A stretch of 64,000 nucleotides of DNA from Astropecten irregularis. Lineage: Eukaryota > Echinodermata > Asteroidea > Paxillosida > Astropectinidae. Location: positions 14,119,217-14,183,216 of the forward strand of contig OZ020246.1 in assembly GCA_963971285.1 (NCBI GenBank). Direction: 5' to 3'. A program made the translations under genes and the position numbers. Below the pieces are notes generated by a model, which saw nothing but the letters and a program-made list of their open reading frames with translations, was not told where the DNA came from and ran no database searches. This document shows, in pieces, positions 21,609 through 34,600 of this stretch (positions are counted from its first letter, which is position 1; the number at the start of each line of letters is the position of its first letter).

Positions 21609-21759
21609 AACTAGAGATTGTGTCTGTTGAAAACAGAACACAAGGCTTTTCCGTTTAATGATATTAAAATGAATTGTCAAAACCTTTAACACATAAAAAG
21701 ACATTTGATTAAGATATTTAATTAAGCCTACTTTTAAAATTCTTCGTCATTTTTCTGTC

Positions 21760-22600
21760 ACAAATGAAAGACCTTGCCTAACATTGACTTTTGGTGAAAG
21801 AATCATGTTCATAGCTCTTACCACTTTTAAATAAGAAGCTACTTCCGGTTTGACCAGAAGTAGAGGTCACAGAGGTCAAGTTATGTGTCAAAATGAATGA
21901 CCTTGCCTAACATTCACTTTTGGTGAAAGAATCATGATCATAGCTCTTACCACTTTTAAATGAGGAGCTACTTCCTGTTTGACCGGAATTATAGGTCACA
22001 GAGGTCAAGCAATGTGTGACAAATGAAAGACCTTGCTTAACATTGACTTTTGGTGAAAGAATCATGATCATAGCTCTTTTCACTTTTAAATGAGGAGCTA
22101 CTTCCTGTTTGACCGGAAGTAGAGGTCACAGAGATCAAGTAATGTGCCACAAAGAAAGACCTTGCCTAACATTGATATTTGGTGAAAGAATCATGATCCT
22201 AGCTCTTACCACTTTTAAATCAGGCGCTACTTCCTGTTTGACCGGAAGTAGAGGTCACAGAGGTCAAGCAATGTGTCACAAATGAAAGACCTTGCCTAGC
22301 ATTGTCTATTGGTGAAAGAATCATGATCATAGCTCTTACCACTTTTAAATGAGGAGCTACTTCCTGTTTGACCGGAAGTAGAGGTCACAGAGGTCAAGTA
22401 ATGTGTCACAATGAAAGACCTTGCCTAACATTCACTTTTGGTGAAAGAATCATGATCCTAGCTCTTACCACTTTTAAATGAGGAGCTACTTCCTGTTTGA
22501 CCGGAAGTAGAGGTCACAGAGGTCAAGCAATGTGTCACACAGAAAGGCCCTACCTAACAATCACTTTTGGTGAAAGAATCAACTTAATATCTCAAACCGT
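21760..22600 (+). repeat. 129-bp tandem repeats (6 copies) in D copy 2
   Basis: Same unit as at 20760; landmark positions 21833, 21962, 22092, 22221, 22351 and 22480, so spacing is 129 or 130. Contains the same ETS-like and AGGTCA pair motifs. Confidence 0.9.
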
Positions 22601-22845
22601 TGATTTTTTGTTGATTTTTAAAGATTTTGATTTTTAAATTCAAATCGCTTGTCACGTGACCCCTGATGACGTCATGATAGCGAAAAGTTTCGGGACACAA
22701 CTACCCTATATGCACTTCCTTCAGACCAAGTTTGGTTAAAATCGGTTGTATAAAAGTGACCAAAGTGCCGCAGACAAAAACCTATGGTAACTCAAACGAC
22801 AAGAAAAAGAAGAAAAAAGAAAAAAAATCAGAACAAAAACAATAC

Positions 22846-22869
22846 CTTTTCCGATTAAAATCGGAAAAG
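22846..22869 (+). other. 3' terminal hairpin of D copy 2
   Basis: An 11-bp perfect stem CTTTTCCGATT / AATCGGAAAAG with loop AA, then CCAA and CTAG. The sequence is recast compared with the A2 hairpin but fully paired. Confidence 0.88.
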
Positions 22870-23097
22870 CCAACTAGAGGTTGTGTCTGTTGAAAACAGA
22901 ACACATGGCTTTTCCGCATATGATATAAAATATTTCTGAAATTAAATACACATCGCGTATTTTGTTTTTGGTTTAAAAGTGACCATGGATCTAGTCCCTA
23001 ATTGAAGACACTGTCATTCAGTTGGACATTATACCATGACATCATTATGATGACGTTGGAGGACCTGGGTGCTTTTGAGGATACATCATTATGCGAA

Positions 23098-23530
23098 TGA
23101 CACAAAATCATTTTGCGAGTACAAAATAGTTAACGTATACAACATCATTAACAAATACAACATCATTAGCCAATACAAATTTCATTTGTGAATACAAATT
23201 CATTTGCAAATAGAAAATCATTGGCGAACACAAAATCATTGGCAAATACAAAATCATTTATTGCCAGTACGTAATCATTTTGTGTATTCATTTGACGAAG
23301 ATGATATCATATGCGAATACGGAAAATTATTTTGTATTCGTTAATAATGATCTTCTTCGACTTTCTTGAAGGCGATATCAGATGCGAATAGAAATCATTG
23401 GCAAATACTAATTCATATGTGAATACAAAATCATTTTGCGTATTCGCATATCGTCTACGACAAATGATTGCGTGAAGATGACATCTTTTGCGAATACGAA
23501 ATCAATATCGAATACCAATCATTTGGAGAA
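23098..23530. repeat. Degenerate AATACAAAATCATT array with inverted units (A3 copy 1)
   Basis: Forward units run to about 23270 and reverse-complement units (AAATGATT, GCGAATACG) alternate after that, so the region can form long imperfect hairpins. The counterpart in A3 copy 2 is at about 44500-44930. Confidence 0.75.
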
Positions 23531-24234
23531 CATGATTGCATGAAACGTATTTGCTTCCATGTAATGAACTTCAGTATTAAACTGATTGCCACGTATAGAA
23601 AAACACGCCTACAAGGTCTAGGGGAAAGGACGTGACATTTACTTGTTCATGTGTAAAACTGTATGATCAAATTGCCACGTACAAAAAGACAAAGTCTATG
23701 GATCTTTGCAGTTTTCCAATACAACTCTTTCCAAGTATTATATTAGGTTGTATGAATTTACTTAACACGCCCAATAAAATGACGTACATTACTCCTCAAC
23801 CTACATTGAAAACATTTAGATTAAGATTTTGGATGCTGGTATACGTACGTGCATTGGCAAGATGAAATACGAGTTGTAAGTCACGACATTGTTTTACACA
23901 GGGAAAGATTGACGTAGGTACAGTGTATGAGAATTCCGGAATTCGAGCAACATAATGTTTTGTACATGACCATTAATTTCACGTAAACTGTGTACAAAGT
24001 TACAGACCAGTAAATAGGTTCAAATCAGTCCGCAGAGCTCATTAATTTTTTGTATACCCTCAAAAATTTTCTTTATAAGAACATTTTCTGAACCTTACAT
24101 GGGAATTCCTGTAGAACACAATTAAACAACTTGGTCACTAGAGTTTGGACTTTTACTTTAAAGTTGTTTGGATGAAATCCGACCCTAAATTCGCTCTACT
24201 TTTGCATGCAGTGGAGGGATAATCCAGACAAACC

Positions 24235-25044
24235 AAAAATACAAGTTTTCGAACGTTAGAGGGCGTCTTACCATTTCTTTTATACGCAGTCGGAAAATTC
24301 GAAAGGCTTGCGGCGTGCATTTTCTGGACAAGTCATGCAACGCGCGCAGGGCTCCCCAAATGCCTTGAAATGAAATATTTTTAGGGTATACACAAAATGT
24401 ATGAGCATTTTCGTATTCAATCAAGATGCCGTCGTGTCGCCGTTTCACATTTAGCATCCCGGACACACATACTTAATACCCACTAATTTTCATGACGATC
24501 GGACAATGTCTTCATGACGATCGGCCTATCGGCTATTGTGTTACCAAAATCTCATTTTGATGACGTTATGATGACGTCACAGTATTTTGCTCCGAAAATG
24601 TTGATCTCTGTTGCACATTTAAGAATTACAAAAAGAATTTTAAAGATACCATCTTTCGTTCACTAGTTATCGTTAAAATAACTTTAATGACCCAAATATT
24701 CAATAAATCATAAGAAATCGGAGGATGACGTCATGATGACGTCATTGCAATTTTTTGATATAACACTTCCCGACTTAGACACGTACCAAGTTTCCACTCA
24801 GTCGAACCAAGGGTTCGCTCATAATTGGCATGCGAAGTTTGGCCATTTATGGCACTGTCACGTGACCCATGATGACGTCATGATGACGAAATTGTTCGGC
24901 ACACATCCGCACTATAGGGACTTTGTTTTGACCAAGTTTGGCTGATATTGGCTGTTTAAAACTAAACAAAGTGGGGTGTAGAAAGTCTGTGCACAAGCCT
25001 ATGACAGAACAAAAAGAAAAGCTTTTCGCTTCCGCGAAAAAGCC
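24235..25044 (+). repeat. Satellite unit 1 (divergent founder edge)
   Basis: It lacks about 104 bp after AAAATGTATGAGC compared with later units. Near its start it has TTAGAGGGCGTCTTACCATT and ACGCAGTCGGAAAATTCG, the form seen in the unamplified element at 45641, not the TTTGCAGTCCGGAGAAG form of units 2-22. Confidence 0.85.
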
Positions 25045-25639
25045 AAAAATACAAGTTTTCGAACGTTGAGGGCGTCTTACCAATTTTCGTTTGCAGTCCG
25101 GAGAAGACTTGCCGGCGTGCATTTTCTGGACAAGTCATGCAACGCGCGCAGGGCTCCCCAAATGCCTTGAAATGAAATATTTTTAGGGTATACACAAAAT
25201 GTATGAGCTGGCGAACAGAATTGGGCCTATATGCAAGTCTTGTCCCGGTAATGAAGATGCGCGCATACCGTAAAGTTAGAATTTGCTAGAGATAAAGAAA
25301 GCTTACAATTTTCATAAAATCGTAAAAAATTCAATCAAGATGCCGTCGTGTCGCCGTTTCACATTTAGCATCCCGGACACACATACTTAATACCCACTAA
25401 TTTTCATGACGATCGGACAATGTCTTCATGACGATCGGCCTATCGGCTATTGTGTTACCAAAATCTCATTTTGATGACGTTATGATGACGTCACAGTATT
25501 TTGCTCCGAAAATGTTGATCTCTGTTGCACATTTAAGAATTACAAAAAGAATTTTAAAGATACCATCTTTCGTTCACTAGTTATCGTTAAAATAACTTTA
25601 ATGACCCAAATATTCAATAAATCATAAGAAATCGGAGGA

Positions 25640-25658
25640 TGACGTCATGATGACGTCA
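25640..25658. promoter_or_regulatory. Paired TGACGTCA sites, 11-bp spacing (satellite example)
   Basis: TGACGTCATGATGACGTCA. It occurs once per 914-bp unit, with two further single full sites per unit at other positions. Across 22 units this gives about 88 perfect palindromes in 20 kb. Confidence 0.65.
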
Positions 25659-28600
25659 TTGCAATTTTTTGATATAACACTTCCCGACTTAGACACGTAC
25701 CAAGTTTCCACTCAGTCGAACCAAGGGTTCGCTCATAATTGGCATGCGAAGTTTGGCCATTTATGGCACTGTCACGTGACCCATGATGACGTCATGATGA
25801 CGAAATTGTTCGGCACACATCCGCACTATAGGGACTTTGTTTTGACCAAGTTTGGCTGATATTGGCTGTTTAAAACTAAACAAAGTGGGGTGTAGAAAGT
25901 CTGTGCACAAGCCTATGACAGAACAAAAAGAAAAGCTTTTCGCTTCCGCGAAAAAGCCAAAAATACAAGTTTTCGAACGTTGAGGGCGTCTTACCAATTT
26001 TCGTTTGCAGTCCGGAGAAGACTTGCCGGCGTGCATTTTCTGGACAAGTCATGCAACGCGCGCAGGGCTCCCCAAATGCCTTGAAATGAAATATTTTTAG
26101 GGTATACACAAAATGTATGAGCTGGCGAACAGAATTGGGCCTATATGCAAGTCTTGTCCCGGTAATGAAGATGCGCGCATACCGTAAAGTTAGAATTTGC
26201 TAGAGATAAAGAAAGCTTACAATTTTCATAAAATCGTAAAAAATTCAATCAAGATGCCGTCGTGTCGCCGTTTCACATTTAGCATCCCGGACACACATAC
26301 TTAATACCCACTAATTTTCATGACGATCGGACAATGTCTTCATGACGATCGGCCTATCGGCTATTGTGTTACCAAAATCTCATTTTGATGACGTTATGAT
26401 GACGTCACAGTATTTTGCTCCGAAAATGTTGATCTCTGTTGCACATTTAAGAATTACAAAAAGAATTTTAAAGATACCATCTTTCGTTCACTAGTTATCG
26501 TTAAAATAACTTTAATGACCCAAATATTCAATAAATCATAAGAAATCGGAGGATGACGTCATGATGACGTCATTGCAATTTTTTGATATAACACTTCCCG
26601 ACTTAGACACGTACCAAGTTTCCACTCAGTCGAACCAAGGGTTCGCTCATAATTGGCATGCGAAGTTTGGCCATTTATGGCACTGTCACGTGACCCATGA
26701 TGACGTCATGATGACGAAATTGTTCGGCACACATCCGCACTATAGGGACTTTGTTTTGACCAAGTTTGGCTGATATTGGCTGTTTAAAACTAAACAAAGT
26801 GGGGTGTAGAAAGTCTGTGCACAAGCCTATGACAGAACAAAAAGAAAAGCTTTTCGCTTCCGCGAAAAAGCCAAAAATACAAGTTTTCGAACGTTGAGGG
26901 CGTCTTACCAATTTTCGTTTGCAGTCCGGAGAAGACTTGCCGGCGTGCATTTTCTGGACAAGTCATGCAACGCGCGCAGGGCTCCCCAAATGCCTTGAAA
27001 TGAAATATTTTTAGGGTATACACAAAATGTATGAGCTGGCGAACAGAATTGGGCCTATATGCAAGTCTTGTCCCGGTAATGAAGATGCGCGCATACCGTA
27101 AAGTTAGAATTTGCTAGAGATAAAGAAAGCTTACAATTTTCATAAAATCGTAAAAAATTCAATCAAGATGCCGTCGTGTCGCCGTTTCACATTTAGCATC
27201 CCGGACACACATACTTAATACCCACTAATTTTCATGACGATCGGACAATGTCTTCATGACGATCGGCCTATCGGCTATTGTGTTACCAAAATCTCATTTT
27301 GATGACGTTATGATGACGTCACAGTATTTTGCTCCGAAAATGTTGATCTCTGTTGCACATTTAAGAATTACAAAAAGAATTTTAAAGATACCATCTTTCG
27401 TTCACTAGTTATCGTTAAAATAACTTTAATGACCCAAATATTCAATAAATCATAAGAAATCGGAGGATGACGTCATGATGACGTCATTGCAATTTTTTGA
27501 TATAACACTTCCCGACTTAGACACGTACCAAGTTTCCACTCAGTCGAACCAAGGGTTCGCTCATAATTGGCATGCGAAGTTTGGCCATTTATGGCACTGT
27601 CACGTGACCCATGATGACGTCATGATGACGAAATTGTTCGGCACACATCCGCACTATAGGGACTTTGTTTTGACCAAGTTTGGCTGATATTGGCTGTTTA
27701 AAACTAAACAAAGTGGGGTGTAGAAAGTCTGTGCACAAGCCTATGACAGAACAAAAAGAAAAGCTTTTCGCTTCCGCGAAAAAGCCAAAAATACAAGTTT
27801 TCGAACGTTGAGGGCGTCTTACCAATTTTCGTTTGCAGTCCGGAGAAGACTTGCCGGCGTGCATTTTCTGGACAAGTCATGCAACGCGCGCAGGGCTCCC
27901 CAAATGCCTTGAAATGAAATATTTTTAGGGTATACACAAAATGTATGAGCTGGCGAACAGAATTGGGCCTATATGCAAGTCTTGTCCCGGTAATGAAGAT
28001 GCGCGCATACCGTAAAGTTAGAATTTGCTAGAGATAAAGAAAGCTTACAATTTTCATAAAATCGTAAAAAATTCAATCAAGATGCCGTCGTGTCGCCGTT
28101 TCACATTTAGCATCCCGGACACACATACTTAATACCCACTAATTTTCATGACGATCGGACAATGTCTTCATGACGATCGGCCTATCGGCTATTGTGTTAC
28201 CAAAATCTCATTTTGATGACGTTATGATGACGTCACAGTATTTTGCTCCGAAAATGTTGATCTCTGTTGCACATTTAAGAATTACAAAAAGAATTTTAAA
28301 GATACCATCTTTCGTTCACTAGTTATCGTTAAAATAACTTTAATGACCCAAATATTCAATAAATCATAAGAAATCGGAGGATGACGTCATGATGACGTCA
28401 TTGCAATTTTTTGATATAACACTTCCCGACTTAGACACGTACCAAGTTTCCACTCAGTCGAACCAAGGGTTCGCTCATAATTGGCATGCGAAGTTTGGCC
28501 ATTTATGGCACTGTCACGTGACCCATGATGACGTCATGATGACGAAATTGTTCGGCACACATCCGCACTATAGGGACTTTGTTTTGACCAAGTTTGGCTG

Positions 28601-31600
28601 ATATTGGCTGTTTAAAACTAAACAAAGTGGGGTGTAGAAAGTCTGTGCACAAGCCTATGACAGAACAAAAAGAAAAGCTTTTCGCTTCCGCGAAAAAGCC
28701 AAAAATACAAGTTTTCGAACGTTGAGGGCGTCTTACCAATTTTCGTTTGCAGTCCGGAGAAGACTTGCCGGCGTGCATTTTCTGGACAAGTCATGCAACG
28801 CGCGCAGGGCTCCCCAAATGCCTTGAAATGAAATATTTTTAGGGTATACACAAAATGTATGAGCTGGCGAACAGAATTGGGCCTATATGCAAGTCTTGTC
28901 CCGGTAATGAAGATGCGCGCATACCGTAAAGTTAGAATTTGCTAGAGATAAAGAAAGCTTACAATTTTCATAAAATCGTAAAAAATTCAATCAAGATGCC
29001 GTCGTGTCGCCGTTTCACATTTAGCATCCCGGACACACATACTTAATACCCACTAATTTTCATGACGATCGGACAATGTCTTCATGACGATCGGCCTATC
29101 GGCTATTGTGTTACCAAAATCTCATTTTGATGACGTTATGATGACGTCACAGTATTTTGCTCCGAAAATGTTGATCTCTGTTGCACATTTAAGAATTACA
29201 AAAAGAATTTTAAAGATACCATCTTTCGTTCACTAGTTATCGTTAAAATAACTTTAATGACCCAAATATTCAATAAATCATAAGAAATCGGAGGATGACG
29301 TCATGATGACGTCATTGCAATTTTTTGATATAACACTTCCCGACTTAGACACGTACCAAGTTTCCACTCAGTCGAACCAAGGGTTCGCTCATAATTGGCA
29401 TGCGAAGTTTGGCCATTTATGGCACTGTCACGTGACCCATGATGACGTCATGATGACGAAATTGTTCGGCACACATCCGCACTATAGGGACTTTGTTTTG
29501 ACCAAGTTTGGCTGATATTGGCTGTTTAAAACTAAACAAAGTGGGGTGTAGAAAGTCTGTGCACAAGCCTATGACAGAACAAAAAGAAAAGCTTTTCGCT
29601 TCCGCGAAAAAGCCAAAAATACAAGTTTTCGAACGTTGAGGGCGTCTTACCAATTTTCGTTTGCAGTCCGGAGAAGACTTGCCGGCGTGCATTTTCTGGA
29701 CAAGTCATGCAACGCGCGCAGGGCTCCCCAAATGCCTTGAAATGAAATATTTTTAGGGTATACACAAAATGTATGAGCTGGCGAACAGAATTGGGCCTAT
29801 ATGCAAGTCTTGTCCCGGTAATGAAGATGCGCGCATACCGTAAAGTTAGAATTTGCTAGAGATAAAGAAAGCTTACAATTTTCATAAAATCGTAAAAAAT
29901 TCAATCAAGATGCCGTCGTGTCGCCGTTTCACATTTAGCATCCCGGACACACATACTTAATACCCACTAATTTTCATGACGATCGGACAATGTCTTCATG
30001 ACGATCGGCCTATCGGCTATTGTGTTACCAAAATCTCATTTTGATGACGTTATGATGACGTCACAGTATTTTGCTCCGAAAATGTTGATCTCTGTTGCAC
30101 ATTTAAGAATTACAAAAAGAATTTTAAAGATACCATCTTTCGTTCACTAGTTATCGTTAAAATAACTTTAATGACCCAAATATTCAATAAATCATAAGAA
30201 ATCGGAGGATGACGTCATGATGACGTCATTGCAATTTTTTGATATAACACTTCCCGACTTAGACACGTACCAAGTTTCCACTCAGTCGAACCAAGGGTTC
30301 GCTCATAATTGGCATGCGAAGTTTGGCCATTTATGGCACTGTCACGTGACCCATGATGACGTCATGATGACGAAATTGTTCGGCACACATCCGCACTATA
30401 GGGACTTTGTTTTGACCAAGTTTGGCTGATATTGGCTGTTTAAAACTAAACAAAGTGGGGTGTAGAAAGTCTGTGCACAAGCCTATGACAGAACAAAAAG
30501 AAAAGCTTTTCGCTTCCGCGAAAAAGCCAAAAATACAAGTTTTCGAACGTTGAGGGCGTCTTACCAATTTTCGTTTGCAGTCCGGAGAAGACTTGCCGGC
30601 GTGCATTTTCTGGACAAGTCATGCAACGCGCGCAGGGCTCCCCAAATGCCTTGAAATGAAATATTTTTAGGGTATACACAAAATGTATGAGCTGGCGAAC
30701 AGAATTGGGCCTATATGCAAGTCTTGTCCCGGTAATGAAGATGCGCGCATACCGTAAAGTTAGAATTTGCTAGAGATAAAGAAAGCTTACAATTTTCATA
30801 AAATCGTAAAAAATTCAATCAAGATGCCGTCGTGTCGCCGTTTCACATTTAGCATCCCGGACACACATACTTAATACCCACTAATTTTCATGACGATCGG
30901 ACAATGTCTTCATGACGATCGGCCTATCGGCTATTGTGTTACCAAAATCTCATTTTGATGACGTTATGATGACGTCACAGTATTTTGCTCCGAAAATGTT
31001 GATCTCTGTTGCACATTTAAGAATTACAAAAAGAATTTTAAAGATACCATCTTTCGTTCACTAGTTATCGTTAAAATAACTTTAATGACCCAAATATTCA
31101 ATAAATCATAAGAAATCGGAGGATGACGTCATGATGACGTCATTGCAATTTTTTGATATAACACTTCCCGACTTAGACACGTACCAAGTTTCCACTCAGT
31201 CGAACCAAGGGTTCGCTCATAATTGGCATGCGAAGTTTGGCCATTTATGGCACTGTCACGTGACCCATGATGACGTCATGATGACGAAATTGTTCGGCAC
31301 ACATCCGCACTATAGGGACTTTGTTTTGACCAAGTTTGGCTGATATTGGCTGTTTAAAACTAAACAAAGTGGGGTGTAGAAAGTCTGTGCACAAGCCTAT
31401 GACAGAACAAAAAGAAAAGCTTTTCGCTTCCGCGAAAAAGCCAAAAATACAAGTTTTCGAACGTTGAGGGCGTCTTACCAATTTTCGTTTGCAGTCCGGA
31501 GAAGACTTGCCGGCGTGCATTTTCTGGACAAGTCATGCAACGCGCGCAGGGCTCCCCAAATGCCTTGAAATGAAATATTTTTAGGGTATACACAAAATGT

Positions 31601-34600
31601 ATGAGCTGGCGAACAGAATTGGGCCTATATGCAAGTCTTGTCCCGGTAATGAAGATGCGCGCATACCGTAAAGTTAGAATTTGCTAGAGATAAAGAAAGC
31701 TTACAATTTTCATAAAATCGTAAAAAATTCAATCAAGATGCCGTCGTGTCGCCGTTTCACATTTAGCATCCCGGACACACATACTTAATACCCACTAATT
31801 TTCATGACGATCGGACAATGTCTTCATGACGATCGGCCTATCGGCTATTGTGTTACCAAAATCTCATTTTGATGACGTTATGATGACGTCACAGTATTTT
31901 GCTCCGAAAATGTTGATCTCTGTTGCACATTTAAGAATTACAAAAAGAATTTTAAAGATACCATCTTTCGTTCACTAGTTATCGTTAAAATAACTTTAAT
32001 GACCCAAATATTCAATAAATCATAAGAAATCGGAGGATGACGTCATGATGACGTCATTGCAATTTTTTGATATAACACTTCCCGACTTAGACACGTACCA
32101 AGTTTCCACTCAGTCGAACCAAGGGTTCGCTCATAATTGGCATGCGAAGTTTGGCCATTTATGGCACTGTCACGTGACCCATGATGACGTCATGATGACG
32201 AAATTGTTCGGCACACATCCGCACTATAGGGACTTTGTTTTGACCAAGTTTGGCTGATATTGGCTGTTTAAAACTAAACAAAGTGGGGTGTAGAAAGTCT
32301 GTGCACAAGCCTATGACAGAACAAAAAGAAAAGCTTTTCGCTTCCGCGAAAAAGCCAAAAATACAAGTTTTCGAACGTTGAGGGCGTCTTACCAATTTTC
32401 GTTTGCAGTCCGGAGAAGACTTGCCGGCGTGCATTTTCTGGACAAGTCATGCAACGCGCGCAGGGCTCCCCAAATGCCTTGAAATGAAATATTTTTAGGG
32501 TATACACAAAATGTATGAGCTGGCGAACAGAATTGGGCCTATATGCAAGTCTTGTCCCGGTAATGAAGATGCGCGCATACCGTAAAGTTAGAATTTGCTA
32601 GAGATAAAGAAAGCTTACAATTTTCATAAAATCGTAAAAAATTCAATCAAGATGCCGTCGTGTCGCCGTTTCACATTTAGCATCCCGGACACACATACTT
32701 AATACCCACTAATTTTCATGACGATCGGACAATGTCTTCATGACGATCGGCCTATCGGCTATTGTGTTACCAAAATCTCATTTTGATGACGTTATGATGA
32801 CGTCACAGTATTTTGCTCCGAAAATGTTGATCTCTGTTGCACATTTAAGAATTACAAAAAGAATTTTAAAGATACCATCTTTCGTTCACTAGTTATCGTT
32901 AAAATAACTTTAATGACCCAAATATTCAATAAATCATAAGAAATCGGAGGATGACGTCATGATGACGTCATTGCAATTTTTTGATATAACACTTCCCGAC
33001 TTAGACACGTACCAAGTTTCCACTCAGTCGAACCAAGGGTTCGCTCATAATTGGCATGCGAAGTTTGGCCATTTATGGCACTGTCACGTGACCCATGATG
33101 ACGTCATGATGACGAAATTGTTCGGCACACATCCGCACTATAGGGACTTTGTTTTGACCAAGTTTGGCTGATATTGGCTGTTTAAAACTAAACAAAGTGG
33201 GGTGTAGAAAGTCTGTGCACAAGCCTATGACAGAACAAAAAGAAAAGCTTTTCGCTTCCGCGAAAAAGCCAAAAATACAAGTTTTCGAACGTTGAGGGCG
33301 TCTTACCAATTTTCGTTTGCAGTCCGGAGAAGACTTGCCGGCGTGCATTTTCTGGACAAGTCATGCAACGCGCGCAGGGCTCCCCAAATGCCTTGAAATG
33401 AAATATTTTTAGGGTATACACAAAATGTATGAGCTGGCGAACAGAATTGGGCCTATATGCAAGTCTTGTCCCGGTAATGAAGATGCGCGCATACCGTAAA
33501 GTTAGAATTTGCTAGAGATAAAGAAAGCTTACAATTTTCATAAAATCGTAAAAAATTCAATCAAGATGCCGTCGTGTCGCCGTTTCACATTTAGCATCCC
33601 GGACACACATACTTAATACCCACTAATTTTCATGACGATCGGACAATGTCTTCATGACGATCGGCCTATCGGCTATTGTGTTACCAAAATCTCATTTTGA
33701 TGACGTTATGATGACGTCACAGTATTTTGCTCCGAAAATGTTGATCTCTGTTGCACATTTAAGAATTACAAAAAGAATTTTAAAGATACCATCTTTCGTT
33801 CACTAGTTATCGTTAAAATAACTTTAATGACCCAAATATTCAATAAATCATAAGAAATCGGAGGATGACGTCATGATGACGTCATTGCAATTTTTTGATA
33901 TAACACTTCCCGACTTAGACACGTACCAAGTTTCCACTCAGTCGAACCAAGGGTTCGCTCATAATTGGCATGCGAAGTTTGGCCATTTATGGCACTGTCA
34001 CGTGACCCATGATGACGTCATGATGACGAAATTGTTCGGCACACATCCGCACTATAGGGACTTTGTTTTGACCAAGTTTGGCTGATATTGGCTGTTTAAA
34101 ACTAAACAAAGTGGGGTGTAGAAAGTCTGTGCACAAGCCTATGACAGAACAAAAAGAAAAGCTTTTCGCTTCCGCGAAAAAGCCAAAAATACAAGTTTTC
34201 GAACGTTGAGGGCGTCTTACCAATTTTCGTTTGCAGTCCGGAGAAGACTTGCCGGCGTGCATTTTCTGGACAAGTCATGCAACGCGCGCAGGGCTCCCCA
34301 AATGCCTTGAAATGAAATATTTTTAGGGTATACACAAAATGTATGAGCTGGCGAACAGAATTGGGCCTATATGCAAGTCTTGTCCCGGTAATGAAGATGC
34401 GCGCATACCGTAAAGTTAGAATTTGCTAGAGATAAAGAAAGCTTACAATTTTCATAAAATCGTAAAAAATTCAATCAAGATGCCGTCGTGTCGCCGTTTC
34501 ACATTTAGCATCCCGGACACACATACTTAATACCCACTAATTTTCATGACGATCGGACAATGTCTTCATGACGATCGGCCTATCGGCTATTGTGTTACCA

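Larger units (their letters stand above)
20669..21610 (+). mobile_element. Type D hairpin element, copy 1 (942 bp)
   Basis: The 5' hairpin has arms CTATG-GCTGTT / AACAGC-A-CATAG and loop GCA, then GGGCTTTTTCGC. The body is four 129-bp repeats, then CACGTGACACCTGATAACG and the shared CCAAGTTTGGTTAA module, a purine tract and the 3' hairpin at 21584-21608. Both the 5' box (GGGCTTTTTCGC) and the 3' stem (GGGTTTTCGC) show the extra G, in step. Confidence 0.85.
21611..22873 (+). mobile_element. Type D hairpin element, copy 2 (1263 bp)
   Basis: A type A-like 5' hairpin (TGTGTCTGTT / AACAG-A-ACACA) on a D-type body with six 129-bp repeats, the GATGACGTCATGATAGCG and CCAAGTTTGG modules, and a 3' hairpin at 22846-22869. 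It is a chimera: A ends on a D body. Confidence 0.85.
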
